A stretch of DNA of 64,000 nt from UA16 sp965661575 (GCA_965661575.1 CBFIEJ010000003.1:38483-102482), one strand, 5' to 3'; positions 42,644 to 51,826 are shown, counted from the stretch's first letter. The notes: generated from the letters alone by a model not told the origin. Made by a program: numbers and translations.

Positions 42644-43183
42644 ATGCAATTGAGCCGCATCTTATTCGCCATCTTCTTCACATGTTTGAGCTACAACGCT
42701 TTCTGCGAAGGTGAAAATGAGCACGACTTTCATTTCAGTCGACTCGCGCTGGATTGGAATCCAAAAACCAATACTTGGCAAGGAATTTTGCGGGTTTTCA
42801 CTGATGACCTTGAACGGAGCTTATCACAAGCGGAGGGAACTGAAATAAACTGGCGTTTGGGTGACCGCAGAGAACACGAGAAAGCAGACTTGGTCATAGA
42901 AAACTACGTAGCGAATCATTGGATGAGCCGACAGGGGGAAGCACAGGATAGCGCCATGCAATGGCATTATGTGGGAAAAGAAATCGATTTTGATTTGACA
43001 TACGTATACATCGAAACGAACGAAGTTGAATCGCCACTGCCTCTTGAAATTACTTCCAGTGGTTTCTTCGAACTCTTTGACGACCAAGTGAATGAAATCA
43101 CATTCAATGTCCATGGTGAATCCAAACGTGAATGGCTCAGCGCAGAATCTCCCGTGGTTCGCATCACATCAATGACTCGATGA
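42644..43183 (+). CDS. DUF6702 family secreted protein
   Basis: The 179-residue protein has a signal peptide (MQLSRILFAIFFTCL, cut near FCEG at residue 22). The mature part has the DUF6702 pattern: HDFHFSRLALDWNPKTNTWQ, VFTDDLERSL, VGKEIDFDLTYVYIE, and a closing beta segment NEITFNVHGES. Function is unknown; similar proteins are widespread in Bacteroidota. The stop overlaps the start of nth as ATGA. Confidence 0.85.
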   Translation: MQLSRILFAIFFTCLSYNAFCEGENEHDFHFSRLALDWNPKTNTWQGILRVFTDDLERSLSQAEGTEINWRLGDRREHEKADLVIENYVANHWMSRQGEAQDSAMQWHYVGKEIDFDLTYVYIETNEVESPLPLEITSSGFFELFDDQVNEITFNVHGESKREWLSAESPVVRITSMTR

Positions 43184-43845
43184 AGAAGCAAGAAAAAGTC
43201 ACTTTTATCTTGGAAGAGCTGGAGAGGCTCTACCCGAATCCTCCGGTGCCGCTTGACCATACCGATCCCTACACGCTGCTTATTGCTGTGCTCTTATCCG
43301 CACAGTGCACTGATGCGCGGGTCAATACTGTTACTCCATCGCTATTTGAACTGGCCAATACACCTGAGAAAATGACGAAGGTCACTGTCGAGGAAATCAA
43401 AGCCATCATTCGTCCTTGTGGATTGTCCCCCGCTAAATCCAAAAATATTCATCGGCTTTCTGAGATACTGATGGAACAACATCAAGGAGCTGTTCCAAGC
43501 AGCTTCGAGGCCTTGGAAGCGCTGCCCGGTGTAGGACACAAAACAGCTTCTGTCGTTATGGCCCAGGCATTTGATGTTCCGGCCTTTCCTGTGGATACCC
43601 ACATTCACCGTTTGATGTACCGCTGGGGCCTTACCAACGGGAAAAATGTGGAACAAACTGAACGCGATGCAAAGCGTCTTTTTCCCAAGGAGAAGTGGAA
43701 TGACTTGCACCTTCAAATTATTTTTTACGCACGTGAATTTAGTCCTGCTCGCGGACTCAAGTGGGAAACAGACCACCTCCTGCGTCTGTGTGGCCGCCCT
43801 TCAGAACAACGAAAATGGTCGCCGGTCGTACCCCACGAAGAATGA
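43180..43845 (+). CDS. nth: Endonuclease III-like DNA glycosylase lacking the 4Fe-4S cysteines
   Basis: Endonuclease III removes oxidised pyrimidines and nicks DNA. The 221-residue protein has the HhH motif LPGVGHKTASVV with the catalytic Lys and the catalytic Asp in FPVDTHIHR. After that, in IIFYAREFSPARGLKWETDH, the four-cysteine C-X6-C-X2-C-X5-C cluster of the E. coli enzyme is absent; a single Cys remains (LCGRPS). Loss of the cluster is known in some HhH glycosylases, so activity may be kept. It is coupled by ATGA to the DUF6702 gene and to the ATP-grasp-like gene. Confidence 0.9.
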   Translation: MKKQEKVTFILEELERLYPNPPVPLDHTDPYTLLIAVLLSAQCTDARVNTVTPSLFELANTPEKMTKVTVEEIKAIIRPCGLSPAKSKNIHRLSEILMEQHQGAVPSSFEALEALPGVGHKTASVVMAQAFDVPAFPVDTHIHRLMYRWGLTNGKNVEQTERDAKRLFPKEKWNDLHLQIIFYAREFSPARGLKWETDHLLRLCGRPSEQRKWSPVVPHEE

Positions 43846-44750
43846 AAATCAAACGCTTCGGAATCAATCCGTCAAAGGGCATTCATCCGCTGGAACGTTT
43901 CTTGAAGGGTCTTCGTCACCGCGCATTCCTCCTCCATGACGCCTGGATCCACGGAAGACGCCCGCCATCAGTCATAACGTATCCTGACTTGCCCTCTCGC
44001 CGCACGGCCCTGCACAAAGTCTGTCGTGCTCTGAACTGGGAACTCACCAATGCCCCTCGGTCTGCACCTCAGCTTATCATCCGGTTTGAAGATCAGACTG
44101 AAAAGGAAACTGCACTGCCTGAATGGCTCCTAAAATCGAGCCGTACAATTTGGAATTTGCAGTGCACGGACATCAGGAAATCGACCCTCGAAAAAGCGCA
44201 TAAGACGACCTTTGGATACGGCATGAGCGTAGACGAACTCGTTCACAGTGGTCCCATGGTGGTTAAAAGCGAGCGCAATGCCCAGCACGATGGCCGAACC
44301 ATAGAAGGTCCGATCGCCCCCCAGGACCAACAAACGGATGCCGTATACCAAATCGACATTCAAAATGTAGATGAAGCAGGAAGGCACTTTGATTATCGAT
44401 TGGTCTACATCCGCGGTAATATTCCACTGACCTACCGAAAGTACAAGGCCAAATCCACCCGATTCACCAACGTATGTGAAACCGCGGATGTTGTAGAGAC
44501 CACTCAAGCATTGACCGCTGAAGAACTTCGATCAACCGAACGAATGATGCATCTACTCCATGTCGATTATGCTGAACTGGACGCATTGCGTGACGCAGGG
44601 TCTGGAAAACTATACGTAATTGACGTAAATCCAACACCTTGGGGTCCGCCATCTGAACTGTCAGATGAAGACAAATCCATGGCCATACAGACCATGGCGC
44701 GAGCCTTTGCCCACGCCGTTAAAGACGAGACCCCATCAAATAAGCCTTGA
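43842..44750 (+). CDS. Unknown protein with ATP-grasp-like C-terminal motif
   Basis: The 302-residue cytoplasmic protein begins with a basic segment (MKIKRFGINPSKG). It contains GYGMSVDELVHSGPMVVKSE, a beta-rich part (VYQIDIQN...FDYRLVYIRGNIPLTYRKYK) and the C-terminal pattern LYVIDVNPTPWGPPSE. The last resembles the metal-binding E/D-x-N of ATP-grasp ligases, and the VVKSE stretch could supply the ATP-binding Lys. I do not recognise a named family. It is coupled to nth by ATGA and overlaps the convergent thrC gene by 32 nt. The open frame to 43761 lies inside nth. Confidence 0.72.
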   Translation: MKIKRFGINPSKGIHPLERFLKGLRHRAFLLHDAWIHGRRPPSVITYPDLPSRRTALHKVCRALNWELTNAPRSAPQLIIRFEDQTEKETALPEWLLKSSRTIWNLQCTDIRKSTLEKAHKTTFGYGMSVDELVHSGPMVVKSERNAQHDGRTIEGPIAPQDQQTDAVYQIDIQNVDEAGRHFDYRLVYIRGNIPLTYRKYKAKSTRFTNVCETADVVETTQALTAEELRSTERMMHLLHVDYAELDALRDAGSGKLYVIDVNPTPWGPPSELSDEDKSMAIQTMARAFAHAVKDETPSNKP

Positions 44751-45999
44751 GTGCATCATAAGTAGCTGGCAGACCAATGGACTGCTTTGTCTTGTTTAAG
44801 CAACCCCGCAGCGACTCTGGAATTTGCGGTTCCTTTCCGGTCGTCTCCTGAACCACATCGCCAAATTTGGCGGCATGAGCAGTCGCCAACACAATGGTAT
44901 CATGATCCTCCTCTCCCGTCAGACCAATGTTTTCTGCGGCATGAATGCCAACCGCTGTATGAGGGCAAACCAGCACATCACATTGCTCACTAACCTCCTG
45001 CATAGCCCTCTTGGTTGACTCGTCATCCACGGAAAGAACCGCAAAATGCTGCTTCATCTCCGTGAAGCTTCCACCGTACAGCCATTCCAACCTTGGTCTA
45101 TTGCTCGGATCTCCAACATCCATTGCATTGGAAATGGTTTGGACCGATGCTTTGGCATCGTAATGTCCAGAGCGCAAGTAATCTTGCATGGTTCTGTTCA
45201 CATTCACCGCGGCCACAAATGAAGCTTTTGGAACTCCCATTTTTTGAGCCAATTTTCCCGCCGCTGCATTTCCGAAATTGCCTGACGGTATGACAAATCT
45301 GGGTGCTCGATCCGTTTGTGCGGCTGCCCATGCGTAATAAATACTCTGCGGTAACCATCGACCAATGTTGATCGAGTTTGCACTTGTGAGCGGTCGAAAG
45401 CGCTGTAATTCATCATCCTGAAAAGCGCTCTTCACCATGGCCTGACAATCGTCAAATGATCCTGCGATTTCGAGAGCTGAAACATTCCTCCCTACCGTTG
45501 TGAGCTGCTGCTCCTGAATGTGACTGATTCGTCCACTTGGGTATAGTATGACCACATCGATGCCATCCACGTCCAGAAAACCCTGTGCCACGGCTGACCC
45601 CGTATCACCGGAAGTAGCCACGAGAACCGTCAATCGTTCACTCGAGACATGCTGTAAAAATCGGGACATCATGCGCGCACCCACATCCTTAAAAGCCGCG
45701 GTTGGCCCGTGAAAAAGCTCGAGCAGGCTGAGTCCAGGCTTGAGGCCGATCAACGGAATTTCGAAATCCAACGCATCCTCAACAATGCTGTGGACTTGTG
45801 CTTTTGACAAATCGTTTCCCACCAAAGGAAGCATCATCGTAAAACCAATTTCTTGGAGAGTGGTGTTGTCGATGAATCCCTGCGGGAGGACAGGAATGCG
45901 TTCCGGTACGTAAAGGCCATTGTTCGGCGCCAAACCTTCCCGCAAGGCTTGACCGAACGTACGCCACGTCGTTGGTTGATTTAAACTGCGATATTTCAT
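44719..45999 (-). CDS. thrC: Threonine synthase
   Basis: ThrC converts O-phosphohomoserine to threonine with PLP. The 426-residue protein has the N-terminal LREGLAPNNGLYVPE, the PLP-lysine segment GPTAAFKDVGARMM (about 92-105), the phosphate-binding SGDTGSAVAQGF, and SGNFGNAAAG. Length and order match the E. coli/plant class II enzymes. It is the last gene of thrA-thrB-thrC, its ATG overlapping the thrB stop by 4 nt. Confidence 0.96.
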   Translation of the reverse strand: MKYRSLNQPTTWRTFGQALREGLAPNNGLYVPERIPVLPQGFIDNTTLQEIGFTMMLPLVGNDLSKAQVHSIVEDALDFEIPLIGLKPGLSLLELFHGPTAAFKDVGARMMSRFLQHVSSERLTVLVATSGDTGSAVAQGFLDVDGIDVVILYPSGRISHIQEQQLTTVGRNVSALEIAGSFDDCQAMVKSAFQDDELQRFRPLTSANSINIGRWLPQSIYYAWAAAQTDRAPRFVIPSGNFGNAAAGKLAQKMGVPKASFVAAVNVNRTMQDYLRSGHYDAKASVQTISNAMDVGDPSNRPRLEWLYGGSFTEMKQHFAVLSVDDESTKRAMQEVSEQCDVLVCPHTAVGIHAAENIGLTGEEDHDTIVLATAHAAKFGDVVQETTGKEPQIPESLRGCLNKTKQSIGLPATYDALKAYLMGSRL

Positions 46000-46919
46000 G
46001 CGATGATGTGTGCGCCCTTCTGCGCGATTTGAGCTTGATGCAGTTGAAATGAGATACTGTTCTGGGTCATTAAGGCTTCCAATGCTCGTGACACGGCAAC
46101 GGCATCAGAATCGCTCTTGGTCACCCAGAACGTCGATGGACCGCTGCCTGAAATACCGCCCGCTCGTGCTCCAGATTCAAAAGCAATCCGATTGATATCT
46201 TCGAAAAGCGGAATAAGCTTTTGACGAGAAGGGGCAACCAATAAGTCCTCGAGAGCCAATGCAGCTCGTTCAGAGTCATTGCAGTAACATGCCGCCACAA
46301 ACGTTCCCATCCAGCTCGATTGCTTGGCCGCAGATTCTAATGAAACCTGCGCAGGGAGTGCATTTCTCGCGTCTGCGGTTTTGACCTCAATTTGCGGATG
46401 CAAAACGACCATGTGCCAATTGTTGGGAACCGGAAGAGCGATAGGCTTTCCCTCGGGAGGACAGAGCACCAGGCCCCCGAGCAAGGCCGGAGCCACATTA
46501 TCGGCATGCCTCGCACCACTCGCTATTTGTTCGCCATCCAGTGCAAATGTCAACAACTCGTCTTGGCGCAGGTCAGCATTGAGCAGTGCGTTGACTGCTA
46601 CAACAGCGCCGGCTGCACTTGCTGCGCTTGACCCAATGCCACTGCCCGGTTTGATTTCTTTGAAGAGCTCCAACTCCAATCCGCAAGGGTTGCCCAGTGC
46701 CTGTAATAGGCTTTTTGCCGCAACTGAGGCAACGTTCCGATCTGAGTGAGCATCCAGTTCAGCGCCATGAATCGATTTGATGCGAACTACGCCAACATCT
46801 TCGGTCATGCGAACAATGATTTTTTCACCTGGATTCGTCAGGGCACAGCCCAATGAGTCAAAACCAACGTTGAGATTTGCTACTGTCGCCGGTGCCCAAA
46901 CGGTTACTTCTCGATCCAT
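45996..46919 (-). CDS. thrB: Homoserine kinase
   Basis: ThrB phosphorylates homoserine. The 307-residue GHMP kinase has the family motifs VWAPATVANLNVGFDSLG near the start, the ATP loop KPGSGIGSSAASAAGAVVA (about 90-108) and GISGSGPSTFWV near 255. Start ATG 46919 overlaps the thrA end by 16 nt and puts the PATVAN motif in its usual place; the open frame to 46964 runs further into thrA. Confidence 0.95.
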   Translation of the reverse strand: MDREVTVWAPATVANLNVGFDSLGCALTNPGEKIIVRMTEDVGVVRIKSIHGAELDAHSDRNVASVAAKSLLQALGNPCGLELELFKEIKPGSGIGSSAASAAGAVVAVNALLNADLRQDELLTFALDGEQIASGARHADNVAPALLGGLVLCPPEGKPIALPVPNNWHMVVLHPQIEVKTADARNALPAQVSLESAAKQSSWMGTFVAACYCNDSERAALALEDLLVAPSRQKLIPLFEDINRIAFESGARAGGISGSGPSTFWVTKSDSDAVAVSRALEALMTQNSISFQLHQAQIAQKGAHIIA

Positions 46920-49426
46920 GACGATGAATTTGATGTTTGCAAAGACAAAGATTGCCCAATCCACTGAACATCTGCAAGGACACCACTTGCGGTGAGCTCA
47001 GCCCCTGCTCCAGCCCCTTGGATTACAAGAGGTTGAGTCGCATAACGGTCGGATGTAATCGCGATGGCATTGTCTGTTCCTTCCAGTCCGAAGAACGAAT
47101 GGCTTGGAGGTAACGCACGAAGCGAGCACTGACAAGATTCCTCTCCATTCCATACGGCCACAAAACGCAATCGCTTCCCGTCTAAGGCCGCTTGAGCGTG
47201 AGCCTCTTGGATGGGCTCGCCCCAATGTTCCAATTGATCCAAGAATGCGCTCCGATCAACTTCCAATGATTCTTCCTGCATGAATCCTGTGACTGCAACT
47301 TGTTCCATTTCAATCTTTGCCCCACAAAAACGAGCAAGAATTAAGATTTTGCGCGCGACATCCATTCCAGAAAGGTCTAAGCGTGCATCGGGCTCAGCAT
47401 AACCGAGGCGCACAGCCTCACGAACTGCGGAGGCGAACCCTAATCCTGCATCCATTTTACTGAAAATAAAATTCAAAGATCCACTGAGAATGCCTTCGAT
47501 TGAGCGAATGTGATCTCCTGTGGCTCGCATACTTCGTAAGCTACTCAACACAGGCAATGCAGCACCCACGTTGGTTTCATTCTGAAAGAACACATCACGC
47601 GGTCGCAGAGCTGCTTGGATGGCTTCCCAAGACTTCATTGAGCCGGTCGCGGCAATTTTATTGGAACAGACCACTGAAATGCCGGAAGAAAGCGCTTTCT
47701 GTGTAATTGCGGCCACTTCGACAGAAGCCGTATTGTCCACCCAGATTTTATGTTCAAATGGTGCTGATTGAAAATGTTGAAACACTTCTTCAATCGATTC
47801 GAACGCCGTTCCATTTGACAATGCGACGTGCCAATCGGGAAAGTCCTCTTCCAGTGCAGCGAAACGCTTGCTGTTGCAGATTCCGGCAAGGCGGTAATCA
47901 ATTTGATTTTTATCGAAAAACGATTGTTTCACCCCGAGCATCTGCTCAATAAAAGCGGAACCCACTTGCCCTGTTCCTGCACAGAACACGTGCACCTTCT
48001 TGACCGGTTTTGGCTCGAAAAAAGCGGCGTGCAACGCTCGAAGTGTATCCTCGACAACTTCGGTTTTTACGACAATGGAAATGTTACGCTCTGTGCTGCC
48101 TTGTGCAATGGCTCGCACATTCACATGGGCCGTGGCCAATGCCTGAAATGCTTTACCACTGACCCCAGAAGTGCTCACCATTCCACCTCCTACGATGGCC
48201 ACAATGCTTAACCCTGTATCAATTCGAATGGGTGCCAAACGATTCAACAAGATATCTGCCTCCAACCCTTGATTCAGTGCCAATTGTGCCGCCTCAAGAT
48301 CTGCATTGGATACACCCAAGGTCAAGCTATGCTCAGAAGAGCTTTGCGTGATCAGTACCACATTGACATTGTACTCCGCTAAAAGCGAAAACACACGCGA
48401 AGAAAACCCTGGTCTTCCGATGGATTGACCACCTTCGAGGGTGATCAGACTTATATTATTCACGCTCGACAGACCGCGCACGAGCGCTTTTGTTTTGGGA
48501 TCCTTCACCACATGGGTCCCGTGTGCATCCGATTCAAAAGTGCTCCTCACAATCAGTGGGATTCCTGAGTCTCGCAATGGCTGTATCGTAGGGTGGTAAA
48601 TCACTTTGGCGCCAAAATGACACAATTCCATGGCCTCTTCGTAACTCATCTCGGGAATGATCATGGCCTCATCCACGATCCGAGGGTCTGAGGTGAGCAT
48701 TCCCGGCACATCTGTCGACTTTTCCATGCACTTCGCCTCAACCGCACTCGCAATGAGAGAAGCAGTATAATCACTGCCTCCGCGACCCAACGTAGTGGTG
48801 TGACCTTGTGCACATTTACCAATGAAACCTTCCGTAATCAAAATTTCAAATTGCAAATCAGATGTGACCCCTTGACGGATCAACTGCCTTGTTCTTTCCC
48901 GCTGCACTTCAGCCGCTCCATACTGCTGGTCTGTGCATATCCAGTCACGCGCATCAACACGACGAACATTCAGTCCATTGGCTTTCAGCCAAGCGGACAC
49001 GAGAGGAACCGCCATTCGTTCTCCGTAAGAGACGAGTTGATCCATGCTTTTCGCACTGAGTTCCCCGATCAAAAAGAGACCATCACACAACGCTTTCAAC
49101 TCGTTCAACCGGGTCTGCAGTTCGTCAGGCAACGCTTCAGTTTCTTGTGATGGGCTATTCGCCCTATCGTCATCCTGAGCAATACCGAGATCACGTGCAA
49201 CATTCAGATGACGCTCTTCGAGGGCTGCAATTGATGGCCGAAAAGATTCATCCCCTCGGCTGGCACGCAGTCCGATGTTAATCAGATCATTCGTGACTCC
49301 CCCCATCGCAGAACACACGACCACCCTCCTCTGGCCTCTGCGAGCGAGAAGCACATTCGCAACTTTCCTCAATTCATCAGCCGAAGCAAGCGAAGAACCT
49401 CCAAATTTTAAAACCTCTAAATCCAT
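46904..49426 (-). CDS. thrA: Bifunctional aspartokinase / homoserine dehydrogenase
   Basis: The 840-residue fusion catalyses the first and third steps of the threonine/methionine branch. The aspartokinase part starts VLKFGGSSLAS, contains TEGFIGKCAQGHTTTLGRGGSDYTA in pieces, and is followed by two ACT domains (about 310-460). The homoserine dehydrogenase has the NAD loop VFCAGTGQVGSAF near 475 and ILSGSLNFIFSKM and GYAEPDARLDLSGMDVARK. ACT domains normally give threonine feedback inhibition. The upstream 104 nt show no Thr/Ile-rich leader peptide, so classic thr attenuation is not supported. Confidence 0.97.
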   Translation of the reverse strand: MDLEVLKFGGSSLASADELRKVANVLLARRGQRRVVVCSAMGGVTNDLINIGLRASRGDESFRPSIAALEERHLNVARDLGIAQDDDRANSPSQETEALPDELQTRLNELKALCDGLFLIGELSAKSMDQLVSYGERMAVPLVSAWLKANGLNVRRVDARDWICTDQQYGAAEVQRERTRQLIRQGVTSDLQFEILITEGFIGKCAQGHTTTLGRGGSDYTASLIASAVEAKCMEKSTDVPGMLTSDPRIVDEAMIIPEMSYEEAMELCHFGAKVIYHPTIQPLRDSGIPLIVRSTFESDAHGTHVVKDPKTKALVRGLSSVNNISLITLEGGQSIGRPGFSSRVFSLLAEYNVNVVLITQSSSEHSLTLGVSNADLEAAQLALNQGLEADILLNRLAPIRIDTGLSIVAIVGGGMVSTSGVSGKAFQALATAHVNVRAIAQGSTERNISIVVKTEVVEDTLRALHAAFFEPKPVKKVHVFCAGTGQVGSAFIEQMLGVKQSFFDKNQIDYRLAGICNSKRFAALEEDFPDWHVALSNGTAFESIEEVFQHFQSAPFEHKIWVDNTASVEVAAITQKALSSGISVVCSNKIAATGSMKSWEAIQAALRPRDVFFQNETNVGAALPVLSSLRSMRATGDHIRSIEGILSGSLNFIFSKMDAGLGFASAVREAVRLGYAEPDARLDLSGMDVARKILILARFCGAKIEMEQVAVTGFMQEESLEVDRSAFLDQLEHWGEPIQEAHAQAALDGKRLRFVAVWNGEESCQCSLRALPPSHSFFGLEGTDNAIAITSDRYATQPLVIQGAGAGAELTASGVLADVQWIGQSLSLQTSNSSSWIEK

Positions 49427-49530
49427 TGTAATTCTAGCATTTTGGCATTTACGCTGAACGTTACAGCCGCCTGAACATTACAATTACGCCAGATCACACT
49501 CTCTGGTTACGTATTGAGCGGTCTAAATAC

Positions 49531-50352
49531 TCAAGCTTCCGGTTCAAATTTTGAAATCACTTCTTGACTTACACCTGTATTTGAAAAACCGCCATCGTGA
49601 AAGAGGTTCTGCATGGTCACAAAACGCGACAAGTCGCTGAACAGGGAAACACAATAATCAGCGCAAGCAAGTCCATCCGCGTTTCCAAGAGGACTCATTG
49701 ATTCACTGTATGCTATGAATTCATCGAATCCCTTCACACCGCTGCCAGCCGTGGTCACTGTCGGGCTTTGACTCACGGTATTGACCCGGACTTTCTTGGC
49801 CACACCATAGTGATAGCCGAAACTTCGTGTGATGCTCTCCAACAAGCTCTTTGCGTCGGCCATATCCCCGTAATCTGGAAAGATTCGTTGAGCTGCGATG
49901 TACGTTAAAGCAACAACACTGCCCCACTCATTCAAAGCATCCATTTTCTTGGCCACCGCCAAGGTCTTGTGCAGACTAATCGCGCTCACATCCAATGTTG
50001 TTTGCAGCCAGTTGTAATTGACATCCGTGTAGTGCTTTCCTTTTCGCACATTGGGGCTCATGCCAATGGAGTGCAAAACGAAATCGATCTTCCCTCCGAA
50101 ATGCTCCATAGCTCCTTCGAACAAGGCCGTAATATCTTCTACGCTCGTCGCATCGGCCGGAATCACCGGAGCATCTCCGACCAATTTTGACAAATTATTG
50201 ATTTCCCCCATTCGCATGGCCACTGGCGCATTGGTCAACACCAATTCAGCTCCTTGAGCGTGCGCCTGTAGTGCTGTTTTCCATGCAATGGATTGATCAT
50301 TCAATGCACCGAAAATGATGCCTTTCTTTCCTTTCAATAAATCGTTCGCCAT
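49531..50352 (-). CDS. fabI: Enoyl-[acyl-carrier-protein] reductase
   Basis: FabI reduces trans-2-enoyl-ACP with NADH in fatty-acid elongation. The 273-residue SDR has GKKGIIFGALNDQSIAW at the NAD site, VLHSIGMSP, and the catalytic YX6K in DYGDMADAKSLLES, plus RVNTVSQSPT. The catalytic tyrosine spacing identifies FabI rather than FabG. Transcription probably starts from TAGGTTTG just upstream. It is the likely target for triclosan-type inhibitors, from family knowledge only. Confidence 0.95.
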   Translation of the reverse strand: MANDLLKGKKGIIFGALNDQSIAWKTALQAHAQGAELVLTNAPVAMRMGEINNLSKLVGDAPVIPADATSVEDITALFEGAMEHFGGKIDFVLHSIGMSPNVRKGKHYTDVNYNWLQTTLDVSAISLHKTLAVAKKMDALNEWGSVVALTYIAAQRIFPDYGDMADAKSLLESITRSFGYHYGVAKKVRVNTVSQSPTVTTAGSGVKGFDEFIAYSESMSPLGNADGLACADYCVSLFSDLSRFVTMQNLFHDGGFSNTGVSQEVISKFEPEA

Positions 50353-50372
50353 GTCGTGAATTTTGTACAGCG

Positions 50373-50380
50373 CAAACCTA
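50373..50380 (-). promoter_or_regulatory. TAnnTTTG -7 box of fabI
   Basis: On the minus strand this reads TAGGTTTG, an exact TAnnTTTG match, 20 nt before the fabI ATG. Initiation 4-6 nt later would give a 5' leader of about 15 nt. Confidence 0.45.
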
Positions 50381-50415
50381 ATTCAGATTTGTGAAAAGCG
50401 CACGATTTCAAGGCA

Positions 50416-51813
50416 TTAAGGTTCAGGGAAAATCTTACCTGGATTTAATGTACCCTTGGGATCAAAAACCTTCTTGACCTCGCGCTGCAATTGAAGCGCG
50501 CGTTTCGAAAAGGCAAGATCCATGAATGGTTTTTGCACCAACCCAATGCCATGTTCACCGCTGATTGTCCCGCCCAGCGACATCACCTCTTCAAAAATCA
50601 GACGAATAGCCGATGGCAATTCTTGTTCCCAACGCTCATCGGAGATGTCTTGCTTCAAAATATTGACATGCAAATTACCATCTCCCGCATGGCCGTAGCA
50701 AATGCTTTCAAATCCAAATTCATTTCCAATCACCTTGACCGCCCGCAGCAAATCTGGCAAAGTTCCCCGGGGTACAACCGTGTCCTCTTCCTTGTATGTG
50801 CTCTTGGCTTTGACTGCCTCTCCGACTGAACGCCGCAGCTTCCAAAGCTTGTTTTTTGCTGCTTCATCATCGGCAAACAACGGTTCTCCTCCCCCACAAG
50901 CCTCAATGGCAGGCAAAATCCTTTCGACCTGAGGCATCAAATCTGCATGTCGAAACGCATCGACTTCAAGCAATAGATGAGCCATTGTTTCCCGTTCCAA
51001 TTCGAGGCTGTAGTCTCCGGTGAACGATTGAGCAAGTTCAATAGCCGATCGCTCCATGAATTCAAGTGCGGACGGCTGAGCCCCCTTCCTGAAAATCTCT
51101 GCAACTGCTCGACAAGCATTTTCAGCCTTCTTAAAAGGCACCAACATCAGCGCATTGTGCGACGGCCATGGCAGCAGCTTCAAGGTCGCCTCGGTAACAA
51201 TTCCCAATGTGCCTTCACTCCCCACCATCAGTGCGGTAAGGTTATAACCCGTGCTATTTTTCAACGTGTTTGCGCCCGTTTTAATCACAGAACCATCGGA
51301 TAAGACCACCTCCAAATTCAACACCCAATCCTTCGTCACACCGTATTTAACTGCACGAGGACCTCCGCTGTTTTCCGCGATGTTACCACCTATTGTGCAC
51401 GTCCCTCTTGAAGCCGGGTCCACAGCATAAAAAAGCCCTTTTGCTTGAACTTCTTCTTGCAATTGTTGCACGATAACCCCTGGCTGCACCCGCACTTGGT
51501 GGTTCATTTCATCAACCGATAAAATTCGATCCATCCGTCGTGTTGACAGGGCGATTCCACCGTGCACAGGAAGCGCTCCACCGCTCAAGCCAGTCAGAGC
51601 GCCTGCTGGCGTGACAGGCACGCCGTGTTCGTTGGCCCATTTCAAGATTTGACTCACCACTCCAGTGTTATTGGGCTCGGCAACAACCTGAGGCATACAC
51701 TGAAAATCCTCTGTGTGATCAGAGGCTGCTAAGCGCAAGCTAGCGGCATCTGATTTCACAACACACAAGCTGCGAAATTTCTCTTCGAATGATTTTATCC
51801 ACAAATCGTTCAT
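50416..51813 (-). CDS. FAD-linked oxidase (GlcD / D-lactate dehydrogenase type)
   Basis: The 465-residue protein oxidises a 2-hydroxy acid such as glycolate or D-lactate. The PCMH-type FAD domain has VTPAGALTGLSGGALPVHGG, GGNIAENSGGPRAVKYG and VGSEGTLGIVTEATL. The C-terminal oxidase domain has CYGHAGDGNLHVNIL and the closing SGEHGIGLVQKPF with the metal/substrate His. It lacks the Fe-S domain of larger homologues. I prefer ATG 51813, which lies 5 nt after an exact TATGTTTG box; ATG 51825 falls inside that box and would add four residues. Confidence 0.92.
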   Translation of the reverse strand: MNDLWIKSFEEKFRSLCVVKSDAASLRLAASDHTEDFQCMPQVVAEPNNTGVVSQILKWANEHGVPVTPAGALTGLSGGALPVHGGIALSTRRMDRILSVDEMNHQVRVQPGVIVQQLQEEVQAKGLFYAVDPASRGTCTIGGNIAENSGGPRAVKYGVTKDWVLNLEVVLSDGSVIKTGANTLKNSTGYNLTALMVGSEGTLGIVTEATLKLLPWPSHNALMLVPFKKAENACRAVAEIFRKGAQPSALEFMERSAIELAQSFTGDYSLELERETMAHLLLEVDAFRHADLMPQVERILPAIEACGGGEPLFADDEAAKNKLWKLRRSVGEAVKAKSTYKEEDTVVPRGTLPDLLRAVKVIGNEFGFESICYGHAGDGNLHVNILKQDISDERWEQELPSAIRLIFEEVMSLGGTISGEHGIGLVQKPFMDLAFSKRALQLQREVKKVFDPKGTLNPGKIFPEP

Positions 51814-51818
51814 GCCAT

Positions 51819-51826
51819 CAAACATA
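51819..51826 (-). promoter_or_regulatory. TAnnTTTG -7 box 5 nt before the FAD-oxidase start
   Basis: The minus strand reads TATGTTTG, then ATGGC, then the ATG at 51813. The first possible ATG (51825) is inside the box, which argues for 51813 as the true, leaderless start. Confidence 0.4.

Noticed and set aside
49427..49530. Threonine attenuator leader peptide before thrA
   Set aside because: The only short frames there lack Thr or Ile codon runs, and no terminator hairpin with a U-run is present.
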